Source: JBOGIF01 sp050742415
GTDB taxonomy: Bacteria > Actinomycetota > Acidimicrobiia > Acidimicrobiales > AC-14
Direction: 5' to 3'
Length of the DNA stretch: 21,924 nt
Assembly: GCA_050742415.1 (NCBI GenBank)
Contig: JBOGIF010000159.1
Location: forward strand, 1-21,924
Shown: positions 7,953-18,420 of the stretch, one piece after another
Position numbering within the stretch: position 1 is the stretch's first letter
How the letters are laid out: the number at the start of each line of letters is the position of its first letter
Translations under genes and position numbers: made by a program
The notes under the pieces: generated by a model
What the model saw: only the letters and a program-made list of their open reading frames with translations
Told to the model about the DNA's origin: nothing
Database searches by the model: none

Positions 7953-8602
7953 CCGGCGTCGTCCTGGTCGAACGGCAGGTCTTCGGCTCCCTGGTAGGCA
8001 GGGGTGGCCGCCGCCCGGGCTGCGGCCACGAAGGCGCGAACCCGCACCGGGTCCTTGTGGCCGGGCGACGACTCGACACCCGTGGCTACGTCGACTCCCC
8101 ACGGGTGAACGGCCGCGATGGCCTCGGCCACGTTGGCCGGGGTGAGACCGCCGGCGAGCATGAGGCGCATCCCGTCCGGCGCCTCGGCGAGGGCCCAGTC
8201 GAACACCTGCCCCGAACCGGGCGACGGCGAGTCGACCATGACCACGTCGGCGCCGTAGTCGGCTGCCCCGCCCACGGAGCGGTCGCCTGCGGAGAACGCC
8301 CGGATCACGAACGGCACCCGGGCGCGTACGTACTGCGCCTGCTCGGGGGTCTCGTGGCCGTGCAGCTGCGCGCCCCGCAGGCCGGCATTGTTGACGACCT
8401 CCACGACCCGCTGCGGCGACTCGTCGCGGAAAACGCCAACGGTGAGGATCTCGGCCGGGAGCCGCTTGGCGATGTCGGCCGCCCGGGCCGGCGAGATCTG
8501 GCGCGGAGAAGGTGCGAACACGAACCCGATGGCGTCGGCTCCCATCGCCACGGCCAGGAGCGCGTCCTCCTCGGTGGTGGTGCCGCAGATCTTGACGAAC
8601 AC
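7949..8602 (-). CDS. trpF: Phosphoribosylanthranilate isomerase
   Basis: The 217-residue TIM barrel converts phosphoribosylanthranilate to the 1-deoxyribulose form. It opens with FVKICGTT, including the catalytic cysteine, has the QLHGHE segment, a conserved aspartate in VMVDSPSPGSG and the phosphate-binding LAGGLTPANV and GVDVATGVES. Many actinobacteria lack trpF and use the bifunctional HisA/TrpF enzyme PriA, so a free-standing trpF here is notable. The GTG start follows trpC after 46 bases, with a TACCGT box 7 bases ahead of it that may be a leaderless promoter. Its stop overlaps trpB. Confidence 0.95.
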   Translation of the reverse strand: MFVKICGTTTEEDALLAVAMGADAIGFVFAPSPRQISPARAADIAKRLPAEILTVGVFRDESPQRVVEVVNNAGLRGAQLHGHETPEQAQYVRARVPFVIRAFSAGDRSVGGAADYGADVVMVDSPSPGSGQVFDWALAEAPDGMRLMLAGGLTPANVAEAIAAVHPWGVDVATGVESSPGHKDPVRVRAFVAAARAAATPAYQGAEDLPFDQDDAG

Positions 8603-8609
8603 CCGCTCG

Positions 8610-8615
8610 ACGGTA
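8610..8615 (-). promoter_or_regulatory. Candidate -10 box of a leaderless trpF(BA) promoter
   Basis: The minus strand reads TACCGT, then 7 bases (CGAGCGG), then the GTG of trpF. This spacing fits the actinobacterial leaderless pattern in which transcription starts at the first base of the start codon. It lies in the 46-base gap after trpC. No -35 match or Shine-Dalgarno of usual strength was found. Inference from sequence only. Confidence 0.4.
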
Positions 8616-8648
8616 CCCGGCTGCTCCCCGGACCACGGGACCCTTTGC

Positions 8649-9425
<777 letters not shown>

Positions 9426-9439
9426 GGGGTGATCCTTAC

Positions 9440-10264
9440 CTACCCGGGCGGAGGGGGACCGGGCACACAGCCCGGCAGGGAGAAGTGGGTCACACCGCTG
9501 CCCACCAGGAGCGTCACCTGGAAAGAGCCGGGGGTCTGGCACCGCACCCGGAAGGTGGCTCGACCGTCGCCATCGGTGAGCTCGGCCCCGGAAGACTCGA
9601 GGGTGAGGCCCTCGGTGACGTCGAACTGGAGCCGCACCGCCGGCTTGGGCTCGATGACCAGGCTCCCGTCCTCACCGACCCGCCCGACCCCGACACGGAT
9701 GATCACGTCAGCCACCTGGTCGACGACCGGAGGGTTCGGGGCGACGGTGGCTGTGATGCTGTTGTCCCCGAAGCGGCTGACGTTGAGGGCCAGGTCCCGG
9801 CGCTCGTCGGCGCCCAGGAAGAGCACCTCGGGCATGAGCTGGCCGAGCTCGGGCGGTCGGAAGGCCTTCACCCGATAAGGGCCGCCCAGCACCGAGTCGA
9901 TGGACCAGCGCCCGCTCCCGTCGGTGCGGAGGTCCGCGACCGCTGGGTTCCTGGAGACGAGCCGCTCGACCCGGACCACCGCGCCCTCGACAGGGCCGTC
10001 GGGGCCGACGACCGTCCCCGACAACGAGGCGTTGCCAGGGCCGAGCGACACCGGGACCGTCGTGGAGGTGCGCGGGGCACCGGGGAGGGTGATGACAGGC
10101 GCCGTGGTCGGCGGGCTGGTGGAGGAAGGCGGTGGCAGCGTCGCCGCCGTGGTGGTCGGCCCCGGGTCGTCGCCTCCGCCACCGCAGGCCGTGGCGGCGA
10201 GGACCACTAGGCCGACGAGCGCGGCGAGCCGCCGGGCCCGCCTGCGAGTCGAAGGCAGTCTCAT
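9440..10264 (-). CDS. Predicted lipoprotein with two Ig-like beta domains
   Basis: I do not recognise a named family. The 274-residue product has a type II signal: an Arg-rich start (residues 2-12), a hydrophobic core LAALVGLVVLAA and lipobox cysteine 27 in ATAC. A low-complexity Thr/Pro/Ser tether of about 50 residues follows. Then come a carboxypeptidase-regulatory-like beta fold (about 78-165: SGTVVGPDGPVEGAVVRVE...TDGSGRWSID...GPYRVKAF) and an invasin-like Ig module (about 166-270: DGDGRATFRV near its end). Such proteins are anchored outside the membrane. The ATG at 10264 overlaps the ygfZ stop by 4 bases (ATGA), and trpC follows after 14 bases, so it is embedded in the trp operon, where no surface protein is expected. 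Lipoprotein nature is well supported; role unknown. Confidence 0.85.
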   Translation of the reverse strand: MRLPSTRRRARRLAALVGLVVLAATACGGGGDDPGPTTTAATLPPPSSTSPPTTAPVITLPGAPRTSTTVPVSLGPGNASLSGTVVGPDGPVEGAVVRVERLVSRNPAVADLRTDGSGRWSIDSVLGGPYRVKAFRPPELGQLMPEVLFLGADERRDLALNVSRFGDNSITATVAPNPPVVDQVADVIIRVGVGRVGEDGSLVIEPKPAVRLQFDVTEGLTLESSGAELTDGDGRATFRVRCQTPGSFQVTLLVGSGVTHFSLPGCVPGPPPPG

Positions 10265-11149
10265 GGCACCAGCGGCAGGGCTTCGACGCGCGCCCGCACC
10301 GATCCCCCGGGCCACGACAGCTCAGCGTCTGCTGGCGGCTCGACCGCCCTCTGCACATAGCCCAGCGCCACCTGGGGGCGGCCGGGGAACGGGTGTCCGA
10401 CGCTGGTCACCACCCCGACCTCCTTGCCCCCCACGGCGATGGCGGCCCCAGCGACAGCCGGTAACCCGTCTGCGGCGACCGACAGGCCTCGCAGGCGCCG
10501 AGGCACCTTGCCGCCCCGGGAGTCGATCCTGGCCACCAGCTCCTGGCCCGTGTAACACCCCTTCGTGAAGCTGACCGAGCGCTCGACGACCCCGGCCTCG
10601 GCGGGGATGGTCCGCTCGTCCAGCTCGCGGCCGAGGACCGCCACACCGGCCTCGATCCGGGCCACCTCGTAGGCCTCGGGCGAGCACAACGGGACCCCGG
10701 CTGGCACCTCCGGGCAATCCCCGACCAGGTCGACCCCGGGCAGGCCGGGCCAGTCGGCGGGCAGCGCCAGAGCCCCGGCCGAGCCGGTGGCCGCGGCGTG
10801 AGCACCGGGCCCTCGAACGGCGAGGCAGCGCCAATCCCGCGTCTCGATGGTGCAGGTCACGCGGAGCTTGAAGCGCTGGAGCCGTTCGATGGTGGCCTGC
10901 GCCCAGCCACCGTCGGTGTCGAGGACGAACTCGGCTTCGCCGGTACGGGTGACCCTGAGGAGGGCCACCACCTTGCCCTGGGGCGACAGAAGGAGGGAGT
11001 CGGCCGAAGCCCCCACGGGCATGTCGACGTCCTGCGAGAGCTGTCCCTGAAGGAACTTCTGGGCATCGGGCCCGGCGACGACCAGGAAGTCCCGGGGAAG
11101 CCAGAGCGCGCCCACGCCCTCCCTCAGCGTGGCGTAGTCCGCGGCCAGG

Positions 11150-11172
<23 letters not shown>
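10261..11172 (-). CDS. ygfZ: YgfZ/GcvT-type tetrahydrofolate-binding protein
   Basis: The 303-residue protein has the YgfZ signature KGCYTGQE, with Cys206, after a ERSVSFTKG approach, and an N-terminal GcvT-like folate-binding region (FLQGQLSQDV...LLSPQGKVVA). YgfZ proteins bind tetrahydrofolate and help the assembly or repair of some iron-sulfur enzymes; in E. coli loss affects MiaB. It is not a glycine-cleavage T protein, being shorter and carrying the YgfZ cysteine motif. The GTG start overlaps the end of trpE by 23 bases; a second GTG at 11157 would cut the overlap to 8 bases and is equally possible. The stop overlaps the lipoprotein start. Confidence 0.9.
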
Positions 11173-12668
<1,496 letters not shown>

Positions 12669-12685
<17 letters not shown>

Positions 12686-13052
12686 CGTCGCCGACGATCG
12701 ACCCGAACGAGCGGAAGAAGCAGCTCTGCGCTCCGGTGTGACACGCGCCGCGGCCCTCCTGCTCGACTACCACGAGCACGGTGTCGCCATCGCAGTCGTA
12801 GTAGGCCTCCCGGACCCATTGGCGGTCTCCCGACGTCTCGCCCTTGCACCAGAACTCGCGCCGCGAGCGGCTCCAGAACCACGTGCGACCGGTCTCCAGG
12901 GTGCGCCTCAGCGCCTCGGCGTTCATCCACGCCAGCATCAGGACCCGGCCGCTGCCCGCCTCCTGGACGATCGCCGGCACGAGGCCGTCGGCGTTGTAGA
13001 CGACCCGGGACAGGGCGTCGTCGGCAATCGCAATAGGCGTGGCCACAGGCAT
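12669..13052 (-). CDS. hisI: Phosphoribosyl-AMP cyclohydrolase
   Basis: The 127-residue enzyme hydrolyses the adenine ring of PR-AMP in histidine synthesis. It has WSRSRREFWCKGETSG, the DCDGD metal site and the zinc cysteines 87, 104 (GACHTG) and 111 (QSCFFR). It is monofunctional: there is no HisE domain after the cyclohydrolase part. The ATG at 13052 gives the usual N-terminus; upstream in-frame sequence to 13085 adds nothing conserved. It is separated from hisF by 56 bases, the largest gap in the his block, with a TACGAT box 8 bases before the ATG. Confidence 0.95.
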
Positions 13053-13060
13053 TTGCGGCC

Positions 13061-13066
13061 ATCGTA
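13061..13066 (-). promoter_or_regulatory. Candidate -10 box of an internal hisI-trpE promoter
   Basis: The minus strand reads TACGAT followed by 8 bases and the hisI ATG, inside the 56-base gap between hisF and hisI. No Shine-Dalgarno is seen, so a leaderless or very short-leader transcript carrying hisI-trpE and following genes is possible. Position and match are the only evidence. Confidence 0.33.
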
Positions 13067-13108
13067 GGTGCCCGCCGCGTCCCAACCCGTCGGAGATTGA
13101 CCTGGCCG

Positions 13109-13852
13109 TCAGAGGCGCACGGCGACGCCCCGGGACGCGAGGTGTGCCTTGGCCTCGCGCACGCCGTGCTCGGCGAAGTGGAAGATCGAAGCCGCCAGCA
13201 CGGCGTCGGCGCCGCCTTCCAGGGCCCCGGCGGCCAGGTGGTCGAGCGTGCCCACTCCACCGCTGGCGATCACCGGGATGCCGCAGGCGTCGCTCACCGC
13301 CCGGGTCAGCTCCAGGTCGTAGCCGTCGCGTGTCCCGTCGCGGTCCATCGACGTGAGCAGGATCTCACCCGCACCGAGCCGCTCGCACTCCGCGGCCCAG
13401 GCCACCGCGTCACGGCCGGTCGGGGTCCGCCCTCCGTGGGTGAAGACCTCCCGGGCCCGGGCGTCGACCGCCACCACCACGCACTGGGCACCGAACTCGG
13501 CTGCCATCTCCGAGATCAACGCCGGGCGGGCGACGGCAGCCGTGTTGACCGCGACCTTGTCGGCGCCGACACGCAGCAGGCGGCGGGCATCGTCCACGCT
13601 GCGGACCCCGCCCCCGACCGTGAAGGGGATGAACACGGTCTCCGCCGTGCGCCGGGCGACGTCGACGATGGTCTCGCGGGCGTCGGAGCTGGCCGTGATG
13701 TCGAGAAAGACGATCTCGTCCGCCCCGTCCTCGTCGTAGCGAGCCGCCAGCTCGACCGGGTCCCCGGCGTCCACCAAGTTGACGAAGTTGACGCCCTTGA
13801 CGACCCGCCCTCGATCGACGTCGAGGCACGGGATCACCCGGATGGTGCGCAC
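13109..13852 (-). CDS. hisF: Imidazole glycerol phosphate synthase cyclase subunit
   Basis: The 247-residue TIM barrel combines PRFAR with ammonia from HisH to give imidazole glycerol phosphate and AICAR. The two catalytic aspartates are in IPCLDVDRGRVVKG (residue 11) and VVVAVDARAR (about 130). Phosphate sites FTVGGGVRS and VIASGGVGT are intact. The GTG start overlaps the hisA end by 19 bases; a GGAGGAGG stretch (13863-13870) lies 10 bases upstream inside hisA and can serve as ribosome binding site. Confidence 0.96.
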   Translation of the reverse strand: MRTIRVIPCLDVDRGRVVKGVNFVNLVDAGDPVELAARYDEDGADEIVFLDITASSDARETIVDVARRTAETVFIPFTVGGGVRSVDDARRLLRVGADKVAVNTAAVARPALISEMAAEFGAQCVVVAVDARAREVFTHGGRTPTGRDAVAWAAECERLGAGEILLTSMDRDGTRDGYDLELTRAVSDACGIPVIASGGVGTLDHLAAGALEGGADAVLAASIFHFAEHGVREAKAHLASRGVAVRL

Positions 13853-14571
13853 GCCGCGATCGCCTCCTCCACGGTGAAGCGACCGTCGTGAAGGGCCTTC
13901 CCGACGATCGCGCCGCCAAGCCGCCGCCCCGCCTCCTCCAGCGCCGCCAGCGCGGCCAGGTCCGCCGTCGTCGCCACCCCGCCGGACGCGATGACGCTGA
14001 TCGCGGTCGCCGCGACCACGGCCCGGAGACCTTCGAGGTCCGGCCCGGCGAGGGTTCCGTCGCGACCGATGTCGGTCACCACTACGGCCTCGACCCCGGC
14101 GTACTCGTAGCGGGACAGAACGTCGAGAAGGCGGATCCCGCCGCCCTCGGTCCAGCCTCGCACCGCTACCTCACCGGAGCGGGCATCCAGGCCCACGGCG
14201 ATTGGCAGGTTCTTCGCCAGGTCCCGCACGAGGTCGGGCTCCTCGATCGCCGCGGTGCCGAGGACGACGCGTGCTGCACCGGCAGCCATCAGGGCCTCGG
14301 CCGTCGCCCGGTCGCGCACACCCCCGCCCACCTGCACCATCGCCCGACCCGAGACCGCCGCGGCGACGTCCGCCACCACCTGGCGGTTGGCGCCGACACC
14401 TGTCCGGGCGGCGTCGAGGTCCACGACGTGGATCCAGCGGGCACCGGAGGCGGCGAAGCCGACGGCCACCCCTACCGGGTCGGCTCCGTAGTCGGTCTCC
14501 CGGGAGTAGTCGCCCTGGTAGAGGCGGACGCACCGTCCACCCCTCAGGTCAATCGCCGGGTACAGATCCAC
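13834..14571 (-). CDS. hisA: ProFAR isomerase HisA (PriA-like features)
   Basis: The 245-residue TIM barrel isomerises ProFAR to PRFAR. Catalytic Asp8 (YPAIDLRGG) and Asp129 (VGLDARSG) with TDIGRDGTLAGP are present. Residues 138-140 read RGW; in PriA, the actinobacterial enzyme that also does the TrpF reaction, an arginine at this place contacts the substrate, while many plain HisA proteins have another residue. On the other hand VGGGVR at 81-86 is HisA-like rather than the SGGIR of mycobacterial PriA. With a separate trpF in the same operon, a histidine-only role is plausible. The GTG at 14571 gives the standard start and overlaps hisH by 23 bases. Confidence 0.93.
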   Translation of the reverse strand: MDLYPAIDLRGGRCVRLYQGDYSRETDYGADPVGVAVGFAASGARWIHVVDLDAARTGVGANRQVVADVAAAVSGRAMVQVGGGVRDRATAEALMAAGAARVVLGTAAIEEPDLVRDLAKNLPIAVGLDARSGEVAVRGWTEGGGIRLLDVLSRYEYAGVEAVVVTDIGRDGTLAGPDLEGLRAVVAATAISVIASGGVATTADLAALAALEEAGRRLGGAIVGKALHDGRFTVEEAIAACAPSG

Positions 14572-15154
14572 AGAAGTTGGCCAGCAGCCGCAGGCCGTTG
14601 TCGCCGGACTTCTCCGGGTGGAACTGCGTGGCCCACAGGCGGTCACGCTGCACCGCCGCCACGACCGGCCCCCCGTACTCGCAGGTGGCCACCACGTCGG
14701 GCGACGGCTCGGGCGAGTACGAGTGGACGAAGTACATCCAGGCCGACGGCTCGAGGCCGTCGAACATGGGCGACGGCGACGCCATCTCGAGGCGGTTCCA
14801 TTGCATCTGGGGCCGCTTGACCCCCTCCGGCAAGCGGCGAACGCGACCGGCCAGCACCCCGATCCCGGACACGCCCGGGTCCTCGTCCGATCCTTCGTAC
14901 AACATCTGCATCCCGACGCAGATCCCGAGAAACGGCCGTCCGTCGGCCGCCGCACGGCGGGTGGGCTCCTCCAGGCCGCTGCCACGCAGCGCCTCCATGC
15001 AGCGCCCGAACGCACCCACGCCGGGCAGCACCACGCCGTCGGCGGCGTCCACCACGGCGGCATCGTCGGTCAGCACCGCTTCCGCACCGACCCTCTGGAG
15101 GGCCTTCTGGGCCGAGCGAAGGTTGCCGATCCCGTAGTCGACGACGGCGATCAA
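14549..15154 (-). CDS. hisH: Imidazole glycerol phosphate synthase glutaminase subunit
   Basis: The 201-residue class I amidotransferase releases ammonia from glutamine for HisF. The triad is Cys79 (GICVGMQML), His179 and Glu181 (TQFHPEKSG); the oxyanion strand PGVGAFG and FVHSYS are present. The start is a TTG, 13 bases after hisB, chosen because the family begins exactly there (IAVVDYGIGN); no good Shine-Dalgarno is seen, suggesting modest or coupled translation. The usual PHMGWN motif near the HisF interface reads PQMQWN (residues 115-120). Confidence 0.95.
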   Translation of the reverse strand: MIAVVDYGIGNLRSAQKALQRVGAEAVLTDDAAVVDAADGVVLPGVGAFGRCMEALRGSGLEEPTRRAAADGRPFLGICVGMQMLYEGSDEDPGVSGIGVLAGRVRRLPEGVKRPQMQWNRLEMASPSPMFDGLEPSAWMYFVHSYSPEPSPDVVATCEYGGPVVAAVQRDRLWATQFHPEKSGDNGLRLLANFCGSVPGD

Positions 15155-15167
15155 CCGACGCTTGCGC

Positions 15168-15758
15168 TCAAAGGACGCCCTTCGTGGAAGGCACGGAATC
15201 CCCTTCGACGCGCACGGCGTCGCGCAGGGCCCGTGCCACGCCTTTGAACGAAGCCTCCAGCACGTGGTGGGCGTTGCGGCCGCTGCGCATCCGCAGGTGC
15301 AGAGTGATACCGGCGCTCGTGACGAAAGCCCTCCAGAACTCCTCGGCCAGCTGCGGGTCGAACGGTGGGTTGCCGAGGGGCTCGGGCGCGGGGTCGAGCT
15401 CGTAGTGCAGGAAGGGACGGCCCGACAGGTCGAGGGCGACGTCGATCAACGCCTCGTCGAGAGGCAGCGAGACGGACGCGAAGCGCCGGACACCGGCTTT
15501 GTCGCCGAGGGCCTGGCGAAGGCACTCCCCCAGGGCGATCCCCACGTCCTCCACGGTGTGGTGGGCGTCGACGTGCAGGTCGCCGCTGGCCCGCAGCTCC
15601 AGGTCGAAGCCACCGTGGCGGCCCAGTTGGGAGAGCATGTGGTCGAAGAAGGGCACGCCCGTGGCCACGGCCGACGTGCCGCTGCCGTCGAGGTCGAGAT
15701 CGATGTGGATCGACGTCTCCTTGGTGGTCCGCGAGCGGCTCGCGGAGCGACCGCCCAT
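15168..15758 (-). CDS. hisB: Imidazoleglycerol-phosphate dehydratase
   Basis: The 196-residue manganese enzyme removes water from imidazole glycerol phosphate. The metal-binding histidine motifs FFDHML, DAHHTVED and RNAHHVLEASFK are all present. It is the monofunctional dehydratase, without the histidinol phosphatase domain found in E. coli HisB; no phosphatase is seen in the window. The ATG start overlaps the hisC stop by one base (TGATG). In-frame sequence further upstream is a shadow of hisC. Confidence 0.96.
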   Translation of the reverse strand: MGGRSASRSRTTKETSIHIDLDLDGSGTSAVATGVPFFDHMLSQLGRHGGFDLELRASGDLHVDAHHTVEDVGIALGECLRQALGDKAGVRRFASVSLPLDEALIDVALDLSGRPFLHYELDPAPEPLGNPPFDPQLAEEFWRAFVTSAGITLHLRMRSGRNAHHVLEASFKGVARALRDAVRVEGDSVPSTKGVL

Positions 15759-16825
15759 CAGGCCGACCCTCCCTTGAGCACGGATCGGAGGGCGGAGAGG
15801 AAGGCCTCGTCCTCCTCGGGAGTGCCCACGGTCACGCGCAGGCAGCCCTCGAGGCGCGGCCACCCCGAGAAGTCGCGCACGAGCACCGACCGCTCGACCA
15901 GGGCCGACCACACCGCATGGCCGGAGCGCCCTCGGGGCCTGAAGAGCACGAAGTTGGCGGCCGACGGCCACAGGTCCACGTCGAGGGCGCCCAGGGCTGC
16001 GACCAGGCGCTCGCGCTCGGCCACGATGGCCGCCACCCGGGCCGACATCTCGGCCTCGAAGCGTAGGGCGAGGCGTCCGGCGATCTGGGTGGCGGCGTCG
16101 AGGTGGTACGGCAGAAGGACTGACTCAACGGCGGCCACGACGTCGGCGGGGGCCACGAGGTAGCCCAGGCGGACCGCTGCCATGGACCAGGTCTTCGAGT
16201 ACGTGCGGGTGACCACCAGCGGCCGCCCGTCGGCGACCATCTCGAGGGCCGACCACGGCGCGAACTGGCCGTAGGCCTCGTCGACCACCACCAGGCCGGC
16301 AGATTGGGCCAGAACGCGCTCGACGGCAGCCCGGTCGTCGACCCCACCTGTGGGGTTGTTGGGGGAGCACAGGAAGGTGATCGCCGGCCCGGACTCGGCC
16401 ACCCGCGCCACCTCCTCCTGGTCGAGCGCGAAGTCTTCAGTCCGTTCGCCGACCAGCACGTCGGTGCCCGTCAGCCGGGCGATGTGGGAGTGGAGCGCGT
16501 AGGTGGGCTCGAAGACAGCGGCGCTCCGCCCCGGCCCTCCGTAGGCGAGGCACAGCGCCTGGAGCACCTCGTTGGAGCCCTTGGCCGCCAAAACCTGGTC
16601 GGGACGCACGCCGTGAGCAGCGGCGATGGCCTCCCGCAGCGCCCGGGCCGACCGGTCCGGGTAGCGGTTGAACGCCACCGTGGCCAGCTCCTCCACGAAC
16701 GCGTCACGCCACGCCGGCGGCGGCGGGTAGGGCGACTCGTTGGTGTTCAGCCTCACGTCGACCACCACCTGCGGCGAGTGGTAGCCGACGAGGGCAGCGA
16801 GGTCGTCCCGGACCGCCAGCCTCAC
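15758..16825 (-). CDS. hisC: Histidinol-phosphate aminotransferase
   Basis: The 355-residue fold-type I PLP enzyme transaminates imidazole acetol phosphate with glutamate. Lys211 in TRTYSKTWSMAA holds PLP; NTNESPYPPP, CSPNNPTGG, VDEAYGQF and the terminal LRVTVGTPEED are family motifs. The GTG start shares 4 bases (GTGA) with the hisD stop. Context makes HisC more likely than a general aromatic aminotransferase, although related enzymes can accept aromatic substrates. Confidence 0.95.
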   Translation of the reverse strand: MRLAVRDDLAALVGYHSPQVVVDVRLNTNESPYPPPPAWRDAFVEELATVAFNRYPDRSARALREAIAAAHGVRPDQVLAAKGSNEVLQALCLAYGGPGRSAAVFEPTYALHSHIARLTGTDVLVGERTEDFALDQEEVARVAESGPAITFLCSPNNPTGGVDDRAAVERVLAQSAGLVVVDEAYGQFAPWSALEMVADGRPLVVTRTYSKTWSMAAVRLGYLVAPADVVAAVESVLLPYHLDAATQIAGRLALRFEAEMSARVAAIVAERERLVAALGALDVDLWPSAANFVLFRPRGRSGHAVWSALVERSVLVRDFSGWPRLEGCLRVTVGTPEEDEAFLSALRSVLKGGSA

Positions 16826-18156
16826 TGGTCCGGCGCCCTAGGTGCCGACGGGGACATCGACCCGCCGCGGTCTCTCACTGACTGGGCATGCGCCGGGAGG
16901 CCCTCGGCGTCGGCGATGGCAGCCACCGCCGGCGCCAGCCGCGCCAGGGTGGAGGCGTCGACCGACACGGCGTGAACGCAGCGCACGAAGTCGTCCACCC
17001 GTAGGCCGCTCGAGAAACGGGCGGACCCGAACGTGGGCAGCACGTGGCTCGGCCCGGCGATGTAGTCGCCCACCGATGCCGGGGCCCAGGGGCCGCAGAA
17101 CACCGCCCCCGCGTGGCGGACCAGGGGCAGCAGCGACTCGGCCTCGGCGCACATCAGCTCGAGGTGCTCGGGAGCCACGGCGTTGGACACCGCCAGGGCT
17201 TCGGCAGGGCCGTCGACCAGGACGGCGTAGCCACCCCGTTCCAGGGTGGCCTCGATGTCGGCTCTACGGGAGGACGCCGCCACCAGTTCCCTGACCACCG
17301 CCGTCACGGCGTCGGCCACCTCTTCCGACCACGTCACCAGCCACGCCAGGCCGTCGGGCCCGTGCTCGGCCTGGACCACCACGTCGATAGCCGCCCAGCC
17401 CACCGGCGTGGTCTCGTCGGCCACCACCACCACCTCGGACGGGCCGGCGAAGGCCGCCGGTACCCCCACCACGCCCTCGGCCGCCACCTCCCTCTTGGCC
17501 ACGGCCACGTAGACGTTGCCCGGGCCGACGATCACGTCGACGGCACGGACCGTCCCGGTGCCGTACGCCATCGCTCCCACCGCCTGGGCACCGCCGATCC
17601 GGTACACCTCGTCGACCCCTGCGAGGGCGGCCGCGGCCAGCGTGGCGGTGTCGACCGAGCCGTCGGGCCGCGGAGGGACGCACAGCACCACCTCGCCGAC
17701 TCCCGCCACCCGGGCCGGGACGGCAGTCATGAGGACGGTCGACGGGTAGCCGGCCCGGCCGCCGGGCACGTAGGCCCCGGCGCGCTCCACCGGACGCCGC
17801 AGCTCGCGGACCACCACACCGTCGCGCTCGTATCTCTCCTCGTCACCCAGCTGGTGGCGGTGGTAGGCCTCCACCGCGTCGCGGGCCTCCTCGAGAGCCG
17901 ACCGCAGGGCGGCCGGGATCGCCGCCAGGGCGGAGGACATCTCGACGGCGCCCACCCTGAGGTCGTCGAGCCGGGCCCCGTCGAACCGCTCGGTGTACTC
18001 CCTGACTGCGGCGTCGCCGCGCTTTCGCACCTCGGCGAGGATCTCCCGCACCGCCGCCGTGGGGGCGTCCCCACCCACCTCGGGCCTCGGCAACCTGGCC
18101 CGCAGCTCGGCTGTGCTCCCCGCCACGGCGCCACGGAGGTCGAGGCGCGTGAGCAC
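16822..18156 (-). CDS. hisD: Histidinol dehydrogenase
   Basis: The 444-residue zinc enzyme oxidises histidinol to histidine in two NAD-linked steps. The zinc and catalytic residues are seen: Gln262 and His265 (VQAEHGPDG), Glu330 and His331 (VAPEHLEL), Asp364 (VGDYIAGPSHVLPT) and His423 (GLPAHAQSVR). IVGPGNVYVAVAK binds NAD. It is the first gene of the his block. The GTG at 18156 was chosen because LTRLDLRG is the normal beginning and TACCAT sits 6 bases ahead; 58 further open codons upstream cross into the divergent gene and are not conserved. Confidence 0.96.
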   Translation of the reverse strand: MLTRLDLRGAVAGSTAELRARLPRPEVGGDAPTAAVREILAEVRKRGDAAVREYTERFDGARLDDLRVGAVEMSSALAAIPAALRSALEEARDAVEAYHRHQLGDEERYERDGVVVRELRRPVERAGAYVPGGRAGYPSTVLMTAVPARVAGVGEVVLCVPPRPDGSVDTATLAAAALAGVDEVYRIGGAQAVGAMAYGTGTVRAVDVIVGPGNVYVAVAKREVAAEGVVGVPAAFAGPSEVVVVADETTPVGWAAIDVVVQAEHGPDGLAWLVTWSEEVADAVTAVVRELVAASSRRADIEATLERGGYAVLVDGPAEALAVSNAVAPEHLELMCAEAESLLPLVRHAGAVFCGPWAPASVGDYIAGPSHVLPTFGSARFSSGLRVDDFVRCVHAVSVDASTLARLAPAVAAIADAEGLPAHAQSVRDRGGSMSPSAPRAPDQ

Positions 18157-18162
18157 CCGCCG

Positions 18163-18168
18163 ATGGTA
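18163..18168 (-). promoter_or_regulatory. Candidate -10 box of the his(-trp) operon
   Basis: The minus strand reads TACCAT followed by 6 bases and the hisD GTG, in the 57-base divergent gap with the small plus-strand gene. The spacing suggests a leaderless transcript. No -35 match, T-box or his leader peptide is visible in the gap, so regulation by attenuation at this site is unlikely. Confidence 0.42.
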
Positions 18169-18213
18169 CCGGCCCCGGGTCGGCACCCCACCGGGATAAG
18201 GCTGGGGTAGAAC

Positions 18214-18420
18214 GTGGTCGTGACCGGCGCCGAGCTGTCGTCGATCGGGACCGCGCTCGAGGAGCTGACCCGCCGCCTCACCGGCATCGCCGAGGCGGCC
18301 GTCGGCACCGAGGCCGACTGGATTGCCCAAGAGCTGTTCGAGGTGGAGCGATCCCTGCTGCGGGCCCGACGCCAGCTGTCGACGGTGAGCGACAAGGTGC
18401 GGCGACCCGCTCGCGACTGA
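18214..18420 (+). CDS. Small helical protein of unknown function
   Basis: I do not recognise a family. The 68-residue product is predicted to be almost fully alpha-helical and amphipathic, with runs such as ALEELTRRLTGIAE and ELFEVERSLLRARRQL whose leucines and charged residues alternate in heptad-like fashion. There is no signal, membrane segment, cysteine or enzyme motif. A coiled coil or dimer is likely. Codon use with G/C at third positions looks real. GTG at 18214 is used; GTG at 18220, followed by ACC, is equally plausible and would give 66 residues. It is divergent from hisD and ends in a strong hairpin that includes its stop codon. Confidence 0.65.
   Translation: MVVTGAELSSIGTALEELTRRLTGIAEAAVGTEADWIAQELFEVERSLLRARRQLSTVSDKVRRPARD

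Noticed and set aside
5712..7997. 761-codon open frame on the plus strand
   Set aside because: It runs antisense through fabD, trpA and trpB, is rich in His, Gly, Arg and Pro with no domain, and arises from the scarcity of AT-rich stop codons in GC-rich DNA.
7953..8636. 228-codon N-terminal extension of trpB
   Set aside because: The stretch is an out-of-frame reading of trpF; the GTGA overlap at 7949-7952 gives the normal TrpB start and length.
18157..18213. T-box, his attenuator or leader peptide before hisD
   Set aside because: The divergent gap is 57 bases and has no His-codon run, specifier stem or terminator pair.
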